Shown piece by piece: positions 1 to 8,801 of a stretch of DNA of 64,000 nucleotides (position 1 is its first letter; every line of letters begins with the position of its first letter). Origin of the DNA: Calidihabitans tengchongensis (GTDB lineage Bacteria; Sysuimicrobiota; Sysuimicrobiia; Sysuimicrobiales; Kaftiobacteriaceae). Below the pieces are notes generated by a model that was given only the letters and a program-made list of their open reading frames with translations, made no database searches and was not told where the DNA came from. Where the stretch lies: contig JAVKIE010000007.1 in assembly GCA_031459615.1 (NCBI GenBank), positions 86,653 to 150,652 on the forward strand, written 5' to 3'. The position numbers were made by a program, and so were the translations under genes.

Positions 1-317
1 ACGACCCGAAGGTGGCGCTGCCGCCCCGCTCCGAGCTGGTCCGCAGCATGGAGGCGGTGATCCACCACTTCAAGCTGGTCAGCGAGGGGATCCACCCCCC
101 GCCGGGGGAGGTGTACGCCGCAGTGGAGTCCCCCCGGGGCGAGAAGGGCTACTACATCGTCAGCGACGGGAGCAACCGGCCGGTGCGCGTGCGGGTGCGC
201 TCGGCGTCCTTCAACAACCTGCAGGCCCTGCCCGTGATGCTGTACCGGGGCACCGTCGCCGACGTGGTGGTGGCCATCGCCAGCATCGACATCGTGTTGG
301 GAGACGTGGACCGGTGA
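1..317 (+). CDS. nuoD: NADH-quinone oxidoreductase subunit D, C-terminal end (partial)
   Basis: The window opens inside this gene; the frame is open from base 3 and ends at TGA 315-317, giving about 104 residues. The piece SMEAVIHHFKL followed by PPPGEVYAAVESPRGEKGYY and a terminal SIDIVLGDVDR is the typical C-terminus of the 49-kDa/NuoD subunit, which lines the quinone pocket of complex I with NuoB. The stop overlaps the GTG of the next gene by 4 bp, so it is the upstream part of the nuo operon. Only the last quarter of the protein is visible. Confidence 0.95.
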   Translation, partial: DPKVALPPRSELVRSMEAVIHHFKLVSEGIHPPPGEVYAAVESPRGEKGYYIVSDGSNRPVRVRVRSASFNNLQALPVMLYRGTVADVVVAIASIDIVLGDVDR

Positions 318-2197
318 ACGCGCCTTCCGAGCAGCCTCCGACCCTCTCTGTTCTCTCCGACCGGGCCCGGGCGCAGATCCGGCGGCTGGCGGAGCGCTTC
401 CCCCACCGGCAGTCGGCCCTCCTGGGCGCCCTGTTCGTCGCCCAGGAGGAGGTCGGATACCTCAGCCCGCAGGCCCTGGCGGACGTGGCCGAGGTGCTGG
501 ACCTGCCCTACACCGAGGTGGCGTCGGTGGCGTCCTTCTACCACCTGTACCACCTGCGGCCGGTGGGCCGGCACCTGATCCAGGTGTGCACCAACATCTC
601 CTGCCTGCTGTCCGGCTGCGATCGGGTGGTGGACCGCCTGCGCCGGCGGCTGGGGGTGGAGGTGGGCCAGACGACCGCCGACGGGATGTTCACCCTGCGG
701 GCCGCCGAGTGCCTGGCGGCCTGCGACCGCGCCCCGGCGCTGATGGTCGACGACGACCTGCATGGCCCGGTGGCCCCCTCCACGGTTGACCGGATCCTGG
801 CCGCGTACGCCTCCGGCACCCCTCCGGCTGCCGCCGCGGCGGACCCGTCCGCGGCCGGGCTTCAGCCCGCGGTCTCCGGCGGTCCCGCAGCCCCAACCGC
901 GGACCCCGGACTCGGACAGCCTGAGGGCGGTCCCGTGCTGCTGCGGTACGTGCACGATCCCGACCAGGCCGACCTGGAGGTGTACCGCTCCCGGGGGGGA
1001 TACGAGGGGCTGCGCCGGGCCCTGGCGATGCCGCCGGAGGCGGTGATCGAGGAGGTGGAGCGCTCCGGCCTGCGCGGCCGGGGCGGGGCCGGCTTCCCCA
1101 CCGGCCGCAAGTGGAAGTTCCTGCCCCGCGACCCGGCGGTCACCAAGTACGTGGTGGTCAACGCCGACGAGGGTGAGCCCGGCACCTTCAAGGATCGCAC
1201 CCTCCTGGAAGGGGACCCCCACCGCCTGGTGGAGGGGGCGCTCATCGCCGCCTACGCGGTGGGGGCCCGGCAGGCCTTCATCTACCTGCGGCGGGAGTTC
1301 GCGCGCGCCCGCGCCCGCCTGGAGCGCGCCCTGGCGCAGGCGGCCGATGCGGGGCTGGTGGGCCGGAACATCCTGGGCAGCGGGGTGGACGTGGAGGTGG
1401 TCCTGGCCACCGGCGCCGGTGCGTACATCGCGGGGGAAGAGACGGCCCTGCTGGAGTCCCTGGAGGGCCGGCGCGCCCTGCCCCGGCTGAAGCCTCCCTA
1501 CTACCCCGCCGTCAAGGGTCTGTACGGACAGCCCACGGCGCTCAACAACGTGGAGACCCTCTGCCACGTGGCCTGGATCCTCGCCCGCGGGGCCGACTGG
1601 TACCGCCAGCAGGGGCCGCCGATCCTGGTCTCGGTGAGCGGGCACGTGGCCCGGCCCGGAGTGTACGAGATCCCCCTGGGCACGACCATCCGCCAGGTGA
1701 TCGAGCGGGCCGGGGGCATGCGGGAGGGGCGCGCGTTCAAGGCGTGCTTTCCGGGGGGGTCGTCGTCGGCCATCCTGCCCGCCGCCTACCTGGACACCCC
1801 GATGGACTACGACGCGCTGGCCCGGCTGGACGTGTACGGGGCCATGCTCGGCTCGGGGGCGCTGATCGTCATGGACGAGACCACCTGCATGGTGGAGGTG
1901 GTGGCCCGCACCGTGGAGTTCTACCGCGACGAGTCCTGCGGCAAGTGCACGCCCTGCCGGGAGGGCACCGTGTGGCTGAGCCAGGTCCTGGGGCGGATCC
2001 TGGCCGGCGGCGGCCGGCCGGCGGACCTGGACCTGCTGGAGGGCATCGCCCGGGGCATGACGGGCACGTGCTTCTGCCCGCTGGGGGAGAGCGTGCCCCC
2101 CGCCATCTACGCGGCGCTGCGCTTCTTCCGCCACGAGTTCGAGCACCACATCGCCCGGGGACGCTGCGATGTCCGGGCGCCGGTGCCCGCCTCCTGA
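314..2197 (+). CDS. nuoEF: Fused NADH-quinone oxidoreductase subunits E and F (NuoEF)
   Basis: Two complex I subunits in one 627-residue chain. Residues 15-165 are NuoE, with [2Fe-2S] cysteines C92, C97, C133 and C137 (VCTNISC, CLAACDRAP). Residues 166-207 are an Ala/Pro-rich linker. Residues 208-627 are NuoF, the NADH/FMN subunit: GRGGAGFPTGRKW (255-267), NADEGEPGTFKDR (283-295), GAGAYIAGEETALLESLEG, and N3 [4Fe-4S] cysteines C542, C545, C548 and C588. The NADH-input module is therefore made as one polypeptide. GTG start, 4-bp overlap with nuoD, and 3 bp before nuoG. I saw no frameshift at the junction; the linker is in frame and compositionally normal. Confidence 0.96.
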   Translation: MNAPSEQPPTLSVLSDRARAQIRRLAERFPHRQSALLGALFVAQEEVGYLSPQALADVAEVLDLPYTEVASVASFYHLYHLRPVGRHLIQVCTNISCLLSGCDRVVDRLRRRLGVEVGQTTADGMFTLRAAECLAACDRAPALMVDDDLHGPVAPSTVDRILAAYASGTPPAAAAADPSAAGLQPAVSGGPAAPTADPGLGQPEGGPVLLRYVHDPDQADLEVYRSRGGYEGLRRALAMPPEAVIEEVERSGLRGRGGAGFPTGRKWKFLPRDPAVTKYVVVNADEGEPGTFKDRTLLEGDPHRLVEGALIAAYAVGARQAFIYLRREFARARARLERALAQAADAGLVGRNILGSGVDVEVVLATGAGAYIAGEETALLESLEGRRALPRLKPPYYPAVKGLYGQPTALNNVETLCHVAWILARGADWYRQQGPPILVSVSGHVARPGVYEIPLGTTIRQVIERAGGMREGRAFKACFPGGSSSAILPAAYLDTPMDYDALARLDVYGAMLGSGALIVMDETTCMVEVVARTVEFYRDESCGKCTPCREGTVWLSQVLGRILAGGGRPADLDLLEGIARGMTGTCFCPLGESVPPAIYAALRFFRHEFEHHIARGRCDVRAPVPAS

Positions 2198-2200
2198 GCC

Positions 2201-4639
2201 ATGAGCCAGCCCACCGTCACCCTCACCATCGACGGCCGGACGGTGACCGTGCCCCGGGGCACCACCGTCTACCAGGCCGCCCGGGCCGCCGGCGTGGAGA
2301 TCCCCATCTTCTGCTATCACGACCGCATGCCGCCCCTGGGGGCCTGCCGCATGTGCCTGGTGAAGGTGGAGAAGATGCCGCGGTTGCAGACCTCCTGCAC
2401 CCTGGAGGCCGCCGACGGCATGGTGGTCTCCACCACCGCTCCCGAGGTGGTGGCCGGCCAGCGGGCCATCCTGGAGTTCCTCCTCATCAACCACCCGCTG
2501 GACTGCCCCATCTGCGACAAGGGGGGCGAATGCCCCCTCCAGGACCAGACGGTGCGCTTCGGCCCCGGCCGCAGCCGCTTCGTGGAAGCCAAGCGGGATT
2601 TCGCCAAACCCGTGTCCCTGGGGCCGGTCCTGGTCCTGGACCGGGAGCGCTGCATCCTGTGCTGGCGGTGCGTGCGCTTCGGGGAGATCGTGGCCGGCGA
2701 CGACGCCCTCAAGGGCTTCGAGCGCGGCTTCCGCAGCGAGATCAACACGCCCTTCACCGTGCCGACGCAGTCCAAGTTCATCGGCAACACCATCGCCATC
2801 TGCCCGGTGGGGGCGCTGACGGCCCGCCCCTACCGCTTTGTGGCCCGCCCGTGGGACAACCGCCCGGTGCCCGGCGCCTGCACCCTGTGCGGGGTGGGCT
2901 GCGCCGTGGAGTTCGACGTGCGCGACGGGCGGGTGGTGCGGGTGCGGGCGCGGGAGGAGCCGGCGGTCAACGACATCTGGCTGTGCGACCTGGGCTTTTT
3001 CGGCCACGCCGCCGTCTCCCACCCGGACCGGCTGCGGACGCCCCTGGTGCGCCGCGACGGCCTGCTGGTGGAGGCGTCCTGGGACGAGGCCCTGGACGTT
3101 GTGGCCTCCCGGCTGCGGGCCGCCGCCCCCGGGCGCGTGGCGGTCCTGGGCGGGGCGCGCCTGACCACCGAGGACGCCTACGTGGCCGTCCGGTTCTTCC
3201 GCGGGGTGGTCGGCACGCCGCACCTGGACCACCGGGTGGACGCCGCCCCCGGCGGCGCCAGCCTCCTGGTGGGGTGGGGCATGCGGCGCCCCATCGCGGA
3301 CCTGGACCGGGCCGACGTGGTGGTCCTGGTGGGCTGTGACCTGACCGAGGAGTACCCGGTGCTGTGGCTGCGCTGCAAGCGCGCCGTCGACCGCGGCGCG
3401 GCGGTGATCGCCGTCACGCCCCGGCGGCTGGAGATCGGCCGGTTCGTGCGGGCGCACCTGGTGCACCGCTTCGGGGACGGCGCCCGGGTCCTGGACGCGC
3501 TGCTGGCGGGAACGGACAGCCCTCCGGCCGGCGTGGACCCGGCGGCCCTGGCCGCCGCGGTCGAGGCCATCCGGGGGGCTCGCTCTCCGGTGGTGATGGT
3601 GGGGCGGCTGGCCCTGGAGGCTCCCGACGGCGTCGAGATCCTCCGGCGCGTCCGGGATCTGGCCGCGCGCTGGGGCGTGCCGGTGGACGTCCTGCGGGGC
3701 AAAGGCAACGCCCGCGGAGCCGCCCTGGCGGGGCTGCTGCCCGACGCCGGACCCGGCGGCCGCCCGCTGGACGAGGTCAGGGAAGTGCTGCGGTCTGCGT
3801 GGGGCAGCGCCGCGTCGGCGGAGGTCGGGTGGACGGCTCCGGAGATCGTGGAGCGGGCCGCCCGGGGGGAGGTGGAGGTGCTGTTCGCGCTGGGCGCCGA
3901 CCCCGCCTCGGAAGTCCCCGACCGGTCGCGCTGGAGCGACGCCCGCCGGCGCGTGTCCCTGCTGGTGGCGGTGGACGCCTTCCTGTCCCCCACCGCCCGC
4001 GCGGCCGACGTGGTCCTGCCGGCCCTGATGGCCCCCGAGAAGGACGGGACGGTCTGCGGGCTGGACGGGCGGGTGCACCGCCTCCACGCCGCCGTGCCCG
4101 GTCCGGGGGCGGCGTGGGCGGAAGCGACCATCTTCTCGGCCCTGGCCGACCGCCTGGGGCGGGTGCTGGTCTACAGCGGGTGGGAGGAGATCTTTGACGA
4201 GATGCGGGCCTTCGCGCCGTCCCTGGCCGTAGGCGAGCGGATCCCGCCTCCTCCCGACCGGCCCCTGCCGGAGCCGGCACCCCAGGAGGCGCCCGCGGGC
4301 GACGGGTTTGTGCTCATCCCCGGCGACGTCCTGTTCGATCGGGGCGCCGTGACGTCCCGCAGCCCGGCCATCGCCGAGCTGGCGGGCGAGCCGTGGGCCC
4401 TGCTGCACCCCGCGGACGCCTCCCGGCTGGGAGTGGCCGACGGCGACCCGGTGGTCCTGCGGGGGGAGCGGGGCGAGGCGGCGGTGCGCGCCCGCGTGGC
4501 GCCCGACATCCTGCCGGGCCAGGTGTTCCTGCCCCGGGGGTTTGACGAGGCGCCGGCCAACGCCCTGGCCGACGGAATCCGGCCGGCGCGCGTCCGGATC
4601 ATCCCGCTGGCGGCCGGCGGGTCGGGAGGACGCCCGTGA
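2201..4639 (+). CDS. nuoG: NADH-quinone oxidoreductase subunit G
   Basis: 812 residues, the iron-sulfur and molybdopterin-like subunit of the complex I electron-input arm. N-terminal [2Fe-2S] ligands are about C38, C49, C52 and C66. The N5 site is H98/C102/C105/C111 (HPLDCPICDKGGECPLQ), N4 is C151/C154/C157/C201, and the off-path N7 site is retained (ACTLCGVGC plus WLCDLG, about C227/C230/C234/C262). The rest is a molybdopterin-oxidoreductase-like fold ending in a dinucleotide-binding-like domain (about 700-805). N7 is present in some bacteria such as Thermus and E. coli and lost in others. The stop overlaps the GTG of nuoH. Confidence 0.95.
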   Translation: MSQPTVTLTIDGRTVTVPRGTTVYQAARAAGVEIPIFCYHDRMPPLGACRMCLVKVEKMPRLQTSCTLEAADGMVVSTTAPEVVAGQRAILEFLLINHPLDCPICDKGGECPLQDQTVRFGPGRSRFVEAKRDFAKPVSLGPVLVLDRERCILCWRCVRFGEIVAGDDALKGFERGFRSEINTPFTVPTQSKFIGNTIAICPVGALTARPYRFVARPWDNRPVPGACTLCGVGCAVEFDVRDGRVVRVRAREEPAVNDIWLCDLGFFGHAAVSHPDRLRTPLVRRDGLLVEASWDEALDVVASRLRAAAPGRVAVLGGARLTTEDAYVAVRFFRGVVGTPHLDHRVDAAPGGASLLVGWGMRRPIADLDRADVVVLVGCDLTEEYPVLWLRCKRAVDRGAAVIAVTPRRLEIGRFVRAHLVHRFGDGARVLDALLAGTDSPPAGVDPAALAAAVEAIRGARSPVVMVGRLALEAPDGVEILRRVRDLAARWGVPVDVLRGKGNARGAALAGLLPDAGPGGRPLDEVREVLRSAWGSAASAEVGWTAPEIVERAARGEVEVLFALGADPASEVPDRSRWSDARRRVSLLVAVDAFLSPTARAADVVLPALMAPEKDGTVCGLDGRVHRLHAAVPGPGAAWAEATIFSALADRLGRVLVYSGWEEIFDEMRAFAPSLAVGERIPPPPDRPLPEPAPQEAPAGDGFVLIPGDVLFDRGAVTSRSPAIAELAGEPWALLHPADASRLGVADGDPVVLRGERGEAAVRARVAPDILPGQVFLPRGFDEAPANALADGIRPARVRIIPLAAGGSGGRP

Positions 4640-5619
4640 CCGCCGTCCTGGTGGCGTCGGCTGTCAAGAGCCTGGTCCTGATCGTCCTCCTGCTGACCGT
4701 CTTTGCCTACATGACCTGGCTGGAGCGCCGCCTGCTGGCCCGCTTCCAGGTCCGCATCGGTCCCAACCGGGTGGGGCCGGCGGGGCTGCTGCAGCCTTTG
4801 GCCGACGGCCTCAAGCTGCTGTTCAAGGAGAGCTTCATTCCCGCGCGGGTGGACCGCGTCGTCTACCTGGTGGCGCCGGCTCTCTCCATGGTGTCGGCGC
4901 TGGCGGTCTACGCGGTGATCCCCCTGGGGCCCGAGGTCACCGTGGCCGGGCGGCGGATCGCCCCGTACTTGGCCGACGTGAACGTGGGGATTCTGGTGGT
5001 CCTGGCCATCTCCTCTCTGGGGGTGTACGGGATCATCCTGGGCGGGTGGTCCACCGACAACAAGTACGCCCTGCTGGGCAGCCTGCGCAGCAGCGCGCAG
5101 CTGATCAGCTACGAGCTGGCCCTGGGGCTGGCGGTCATCAGCGTGGTCCTGCAGGCCGGGTCGCTCAGCCTGGTGGAGATCGTGCGCGCCCAGCGGGACC
5201 TGTGGTTTGTGGCGGTGCAGCCCGTGGCCTTTCTGCTGTACTTCGTGGCGGCGGTGGCCGAGACCCACCGGGCGCCCTTTGACCTGCCCGAGGCGGAGCA
5301 GGAGCTGGTGGCCGGCTACCAGACCGAGTACGGGGGGTTCCGCTTTGCCCTGTTCTATGCCGGCGAGTACATCGGCATCGTCACCCAGAGCGCCCTGGCC
5401 ACCCTGCTGTTCTGGGGAGGATGGTGGGGACCGCTCCTGCCCGGGGTGGTGTGGTTCCTGCTGAAGACCGGTGTTTTCATCTTCGTGTTCATCTGGCTGC
5501 GGGCGACCCTGCCGCGGGTCCGCCACGACCAGCTCATGGCCCTGGGGTGGAAGGTGCTGGTGCCGGTCGGGCTGGCGAACATCGCCGTCACCGGCGTGTG
5601 GGTGGCGCTGCGGGGATAG
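4636..5619 (+). CDS. nuoH: NADH-quinone oxidoreductase subunit H
   Basis: 327-residue membrane subunit that joins the hydrophilic arm to the membrane arm and forms the outer part of the quinone cavity. About eight hydrophobic helices are seen, with the family signatures RIGPNRVGPAGLLQPLADG near residue 40 and AETHRAPFDLPEAEQELVAG near residue 210, an acidic loop typical of NuoH. Starts with GTG in a GTGA overlap with nuoG, so the two are probably translationally coupled. Length is normal. Confidence 0.96.
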   Translation: MTAVLVASAVKSLVLIVLLLTVFAYMTWLERRLLARFQVRIGPNRVGPAGLLQPLADGLKLLFKESFIPARVDRVVYLVAPALSMVSALAVYAVIPLGPEVTVAGRRIAPYLADVNVGILVVLAISSLGVYGIILGGWSTDNKYALLGSLRSSAQLISYELALGLAVISVVLQAGSLSLVEIVRAQRDLWFVAVQPVAFLLYFVAAVAETHRAPFDLPEAEQELVAGYQTEYGGFRFALFYAGEYIGIVTQSALATLLFWGGWWGPLLPGVVWFLLKTGVFIFVFIWLRATLPRVRHDQLMALGWKVLVPVGLANIAVTGVWVALRG

Positions 5620-5627
5620 GAGGAGCG

Positions 5628-6113
5628 ATGGCGACGGTGGGCACGACGGTGCGGCAGGCCTGGGCCATGGTCCGCGGGTTGGGGGTGACCCTGCGCTATC
5701 TGGTGCGGCCCCCGGTGACGGTGCCCTATCCCGATGTCAAGCGCGCGGCCGTCCAGCCGCGGTTCAAGGGGCGGCACTGGCTGACCCTGTACGAGGACGG
5801 CCTCGAGCGGTGCGTGGGGTGCGAGCTGTGCGTCATCGTGTGTCCGTCCCAGGCCATCTACGTGCGCGCCGCCGAGAACACCCCCGAACACCAGGTGAGC
5901 CGGGGAGAGCGCTACGCCGCCGACTTCCAGATCAACGAGCTGCGGTGCATCTTCTGCGGGTTCTGCGAAGAGGCGTGTCCCACCGGGGCGATCGTCCTGG
6001 GGCGGGACTACGAGCTGGCCGGGTCCAGCCGGGAGGAGCTGATCTACACCAAGGAGATGCTCACCGAGCCCTATCCGGGAGCGTCGGGGCGGGACCCGCG
6101 GCGGGAGGTGTGA
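5628..6113 (+). CDS. nuoI: NADH-quinone oxidoreductase subunit I
   Basis: 161-residue two-[4Fe-4S] ferredoxin-like subunit (clusters N6a/N6b). Motifs CVGCELCVIVCP and CIFCGFCEEACPTGA carry all eight cysteines. ATG 5628 is chosen because AGGAGG lies just upstream and the protein then starts at the normal family position; the frame stays open farther upstream inside nuoH but that part is not conserved. It lies 8 bp after nuoH and 13 bp before nuoJ. It passes electrons from NuoG towards the quinone site. Confidence 0.96.
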   Translation: MATVGTTVRQAWAMVRGLGVTLRYLVRPPVTVPYPDVKRAAVQPRFKGRHWLTLYEDGLERCVGCELCVIVCPSQAIYVRAAENTPEHQVSRGERYAADFQINELRCIFCGFCEEACPTGAIVLGRDYELAGSSREELIYTKEMLTEPYPGASGRDPRREV

Positions 6114-6126
6114 GGCCACGGAGCGG

Positions 6127-6651
6127 GTGGTGGAGGTCGCCCTGTTCTCCCTGGCCGCCGCCGGCGCGCTGGCCGGGGGAGTGGGCGTGGTGGCCAGCCG
6201 GCTGCCGGTGCGCAACGTCCTGTCGCTGCTGCTGGTGCTGGTCTGCGTGGCGGTCCTGTACCTGCTGCTGGCCGCCCCGTTCATCGCGGTCCTGCAGGTG
6301 ATCGTCTACGCCGGCGCCATCGTGGTCCTGTTCCTGTTCGTCGTGATGCTCCTGCACGTGCGCTCCGGGGAGCCGCCCCCGGACCGCCTGCGGGGCCAGC
6401 GCCCCCTGTCCGTCCTGCTGGTGGCGTCCCTGCTGGCCGCCCTGGCGGCGGTGGTCCGGGCCGGTCCGGCCGCCCCCGCGCCCGCGCCGGAGGACTTCGG
6501 CACCGCCCAGGCGGTCGGCCGCGTGCTGTTCACCACATACCTGCTGGCCTTTGAGGTGGCCTCGGTGATCCTGCTGGCGGGCATCGTCGCCGCCGTGGTC
6601 CTCGGCCGGCCCGCCCGGCCCGCGACCGGGCGGGGGGAGGAGCGGCGGTGA
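6127..6651 (+). CDS. nuoJ: NADH-quinone oxidoreductase subunit J
   Basis: 174-residue membrane subunit with five hydrophobic segments. The segment IAVLQVIVYAGAIVVLFLFV is the conserved helix 3 (with the pi-bulge region) of NuoJ. GTG start; an adjacent second GTG is possible. Ends in a 4-bp overlap with nuoK. Normal length and position in the nuo operon. Confidence 0.94.
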   Translation: MVEVALFSLAAAGALAGGVGVVASRLPVRNVLSLLLVLVCVAVLYLLLAAPFIAVLQVIVYAGAIVVLFLFVVMLLHVRSGEPPPDRLRGQRPLSVLLVASLLAALAAVVRAGPAAPAPAPEDFGTAQAVGRVLFTTYLLAFEVASVILLAGIVAAVVLGRPARPATGRGEERR

Positions 6652-6953
6652 GTGTGCCGCTGGCCGCCTACCAGGCGCTGGGCGCCCTGCTGTTCACTTT
6701 GGGGGTGGCGGGGGTGCTGCTGCGCCGCAACGCGCTGGTGGTGTTCATGTCCATCGAGCTCATGCTCAACGCCGTCAACCTGAGCTTCGTGGCCTTCGCC
6801 CGCCAGCACGCCGCCGTGGCGGGCCAGGTGGCGGTGTTCTTCGTGGTGGCGGTGGCCGCCGTGGAGGTGGTGGTGGGGCTGGCCATCATCATCTCCATCT
6901 TCCGCGTCCGCGACACGGTGGACCTGGACAGCGTGGACCTGCTGCGGGGGTAG
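6648..6953 (+). CDS. nuoK: NADH-quinone oxidoreductase subunit K
   Basis: 101-residue, three-helix membrane subunit. The two buried glutamates used in proton transfer are visible in FMSIELMLNAVNL and VAAVEVVVGLAI. GTG start inside the end of nuoJ. Six bases separate it from nuoL. Confidence 0.95.
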   Translation: MSVPLAAYQALGALLFTLGVAGVLLRRNALVVFMSIELMLNAVNLSFVAFARQHAAVAGQVAVFFVVAVAAVEVVVGLAIIISIFRVRDTVDLDSVDLLRG

Positions 6954-6959
6954 CCGGAC

Positions 6960-8801
6960 GTGATCCTGGCGCTGCTGGTCGGTCTGCCGCTGGCCGGCTG
7001 GGTGATCCTGGCCCTGGCGGGATGGCGCCTGCCCCGGCCGGTTGTGGCCACGGTGGGATGCGCCACGGTGGGCGGCGCCTTCCTGGTCGCCGCCGCCCTC
7101 GCCCGGCATCCGGCGGTCGCCGGTGCGGGGCTGCGGGAGGTCTGGTTCGACTGGATCGTCGCCGGAGGAGTCGCCGTGCAGGCCGGGGCGGTCTACGATC
7201 GGCTGTCGGCCCTGATGGCCCAGGTGGTCACCGGGGTGGGATTCCTCATCCACGTCTACTCCGCCGGCTACATGGCCGATGAGGCCGGCTACGCGCGCTA
7301 CTTCGCCGCCCTCAACCTGTTCGTGGCGTCCATGCTGATCCTGGTCCTGGGCAGCAGCCTGCTGGTGCTGTTCGTGGGGTGGGAGCTGGTCGGCCTGTGC
7401 TCGTACCTGCTCATCGGCTTCTGGTTCGACCGCGAGAGGGCGGCCAGCGCCGGCCGCAAGGCGTTCCTGGTCAACCGCATCGGCGATGCGGGCTTCCTGC
7501 TGGGGGTCCTGGTCCTGGCGACCTCCGGCGGCACCCTGGAGATCGCCCAGATGGGCGCGGTGGCCGCGCGCCTGGAGCCGGGCCTGCTGGCGGTCATCAC
7601 CCTGCTGCTGTTCTGGGGGGCCACCGGCAAGTCGGCCCAGCTGCCCCTGTACGTCTGGCTGCCCGACGCCATGGAAGGCCCCACGCCGGTGTCGGCCCTC
7701 ATCCACGCCGCCACCATGGTGACCGCCGGCGTCTACATGATCGCCCGGCTGCACCCGCTGTTCGAGGCGGCACCCCTGACCCTGGACGTGGTCGCCGCCG
7801 TGGGGGCGGTCACGGCCTTGTTCGCCGCGACGGCGGCGCTGGCCGAGTGGGACCTCAAGCGGGTCCTGGCCTACTCCACCATCAGCCAGCTGGGCTACAT
7901 GTTCCTGGCCATGGGCACGCTGGCCATGCCGGCGGGCCTGCTGCACCTCACCACCCACGCCTTCTTCAAGGCCGCGCTGTTCCTGGCCGCCGGCAGCGTG
8001 ATGCACGCCCTGGGCGGGGTGGTGGACATGCGGCGCCTGGGGGGACTGGCTGCGCCCATGCGCGCGACGTTTCTGGCGTTTGCCTCCGGCGCCCTGGCGC
8101 TGGCCGGGGTGCCGCCCTTTGCCGGCTTTGTCAGCAAGGACCTGATCCTCGAGCACGCCTACGCCCACGCCCGGGCCGGCGGCTCTGTGGTTCCCTGGGT
8201 CCTGGGAGTGCTGACGGCGTTCGTCACCGCGGTGTACATCACCCGCGCCGCGGTGTACACGTTCGCACCTCCGGCCTCCCACCACGGCCACCCCCACGAG
8301 CCTCCGGCGTCCATGACCTGGCCCATGGGGATCCTGGCGGTGCTGTCGGCGGTCGGGGGGCTGCTGGGGGCCCGGATCGCAGGGGCGCCGCTGGTGCGCG
8401 CCCTGGAGGACTCCTTCGGCCTGCCGCATCCGGAAGCCCCCGCTGGCGGGTGGGTGGCGGCCGCGCCGGTGGCCGTCAGCCTGGCCGGCATCGCCGTGGC
8501 CCTGCTGGCGTACCGCGGGCGGCGGGAGGTCTCCCTGGGCCTGCTGGGCCGGCTGTGCGCCCGCCAGTGGTACGTGGAGGCGGCCTACGAGGCGGCGGTG
8601 GTGCGACCGGCCCGGGCCGCCGCCCGGGCGCTGGCCGTCGTGGACGTGCGCGGCATTGACGGCGCCGTCATGGCCCTGGCGGGAGCGGTGGGGCGGGCCG
8701 GGACCGGGCTGCGGAGGCTGCAGACCGGCTTCGTGCGCAGCTACGCCGCCGTGCTGCTGGTCGGAGCCGTCCTGGCGCTGGGATACTGGGTGCTGCGATG
8801 A
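6960..8801 (+). CDS. nuoL: NADH-quinone oxidoreductase subunit L
   Basis: 613-residue antiporter-like proton-pumping subunit at the distal end of the membrane arm. Conserved features include GWELVGLCSYLLIGFW, LPLYVWLPDAMEGPTPVSA, HAATMVTAGVYMIAR and the discontinuous-helix region around KAALFLAAGSVMHA. The long C-terminal extension includes the region expected for the lateral helix. GTG start at 6960; the end overlaps nuoM by 4 bp. Confidence 0.95.
   Translation: MILALLVGLPLAGWVILALAGWRLPRPVVATVGCATVGGAFLVAAALARHPAVAGAGLREVWFDWIVAGGVAVQAGAVYDRLSALMAQVVTGVGFLIHVYSAGYMADEAGYARYFAALNLFVASMLILVLGSSLLVLFVGWELVGLCSYLLIGFWFDRERAASAGRKAFLVNRIGDAGFLLGVLVLATSGGTLEIAQMGAVAARLEPGLLAVITLLLFWGATGKSAQLPLYVWLPDAMEGPTPVSALIHAATMVTAGVYMIARLHPLFEAAPLTLDVVAAVGAVTALFAATAALAEWDLKRVLAYSTISQLGYMFLAMGTLAMPAGLLHLTTHAFFKAALFLAAGSVMHALGGVVDMRRLGGLAAPMRATFLAFASGALALAGVPPFAGFVSKDLILEHAYAHARAGGSVVPWVLGVLTAFVTAVYITRAAVYTFAPPASHHGHPHEPPASMTWPMGILAVLSAVGGLLGARIAGAPLVRALEDSFGLPHPEAPAGGWVAAAPVAVSLAGIAVALLAYRGRREVSLGLLGRLCARQWYVEAAYEAAVVRPARAAARALAVVDVRGIDGAVMALAGAVGRAGTGLRRLQTGFVRSYAAVLLVGAVLALGYWVLR

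Noticed and set aside
152..4408. Very long open frames on the - strand opposite the nuo genes, and similar ones across the window
   Set aside because: High GC removes stop codons from shadow frames. They show low-complexity Gly/Arg/Pro/His-rich sequence and no domains, while the + strand genes have clear motifs.
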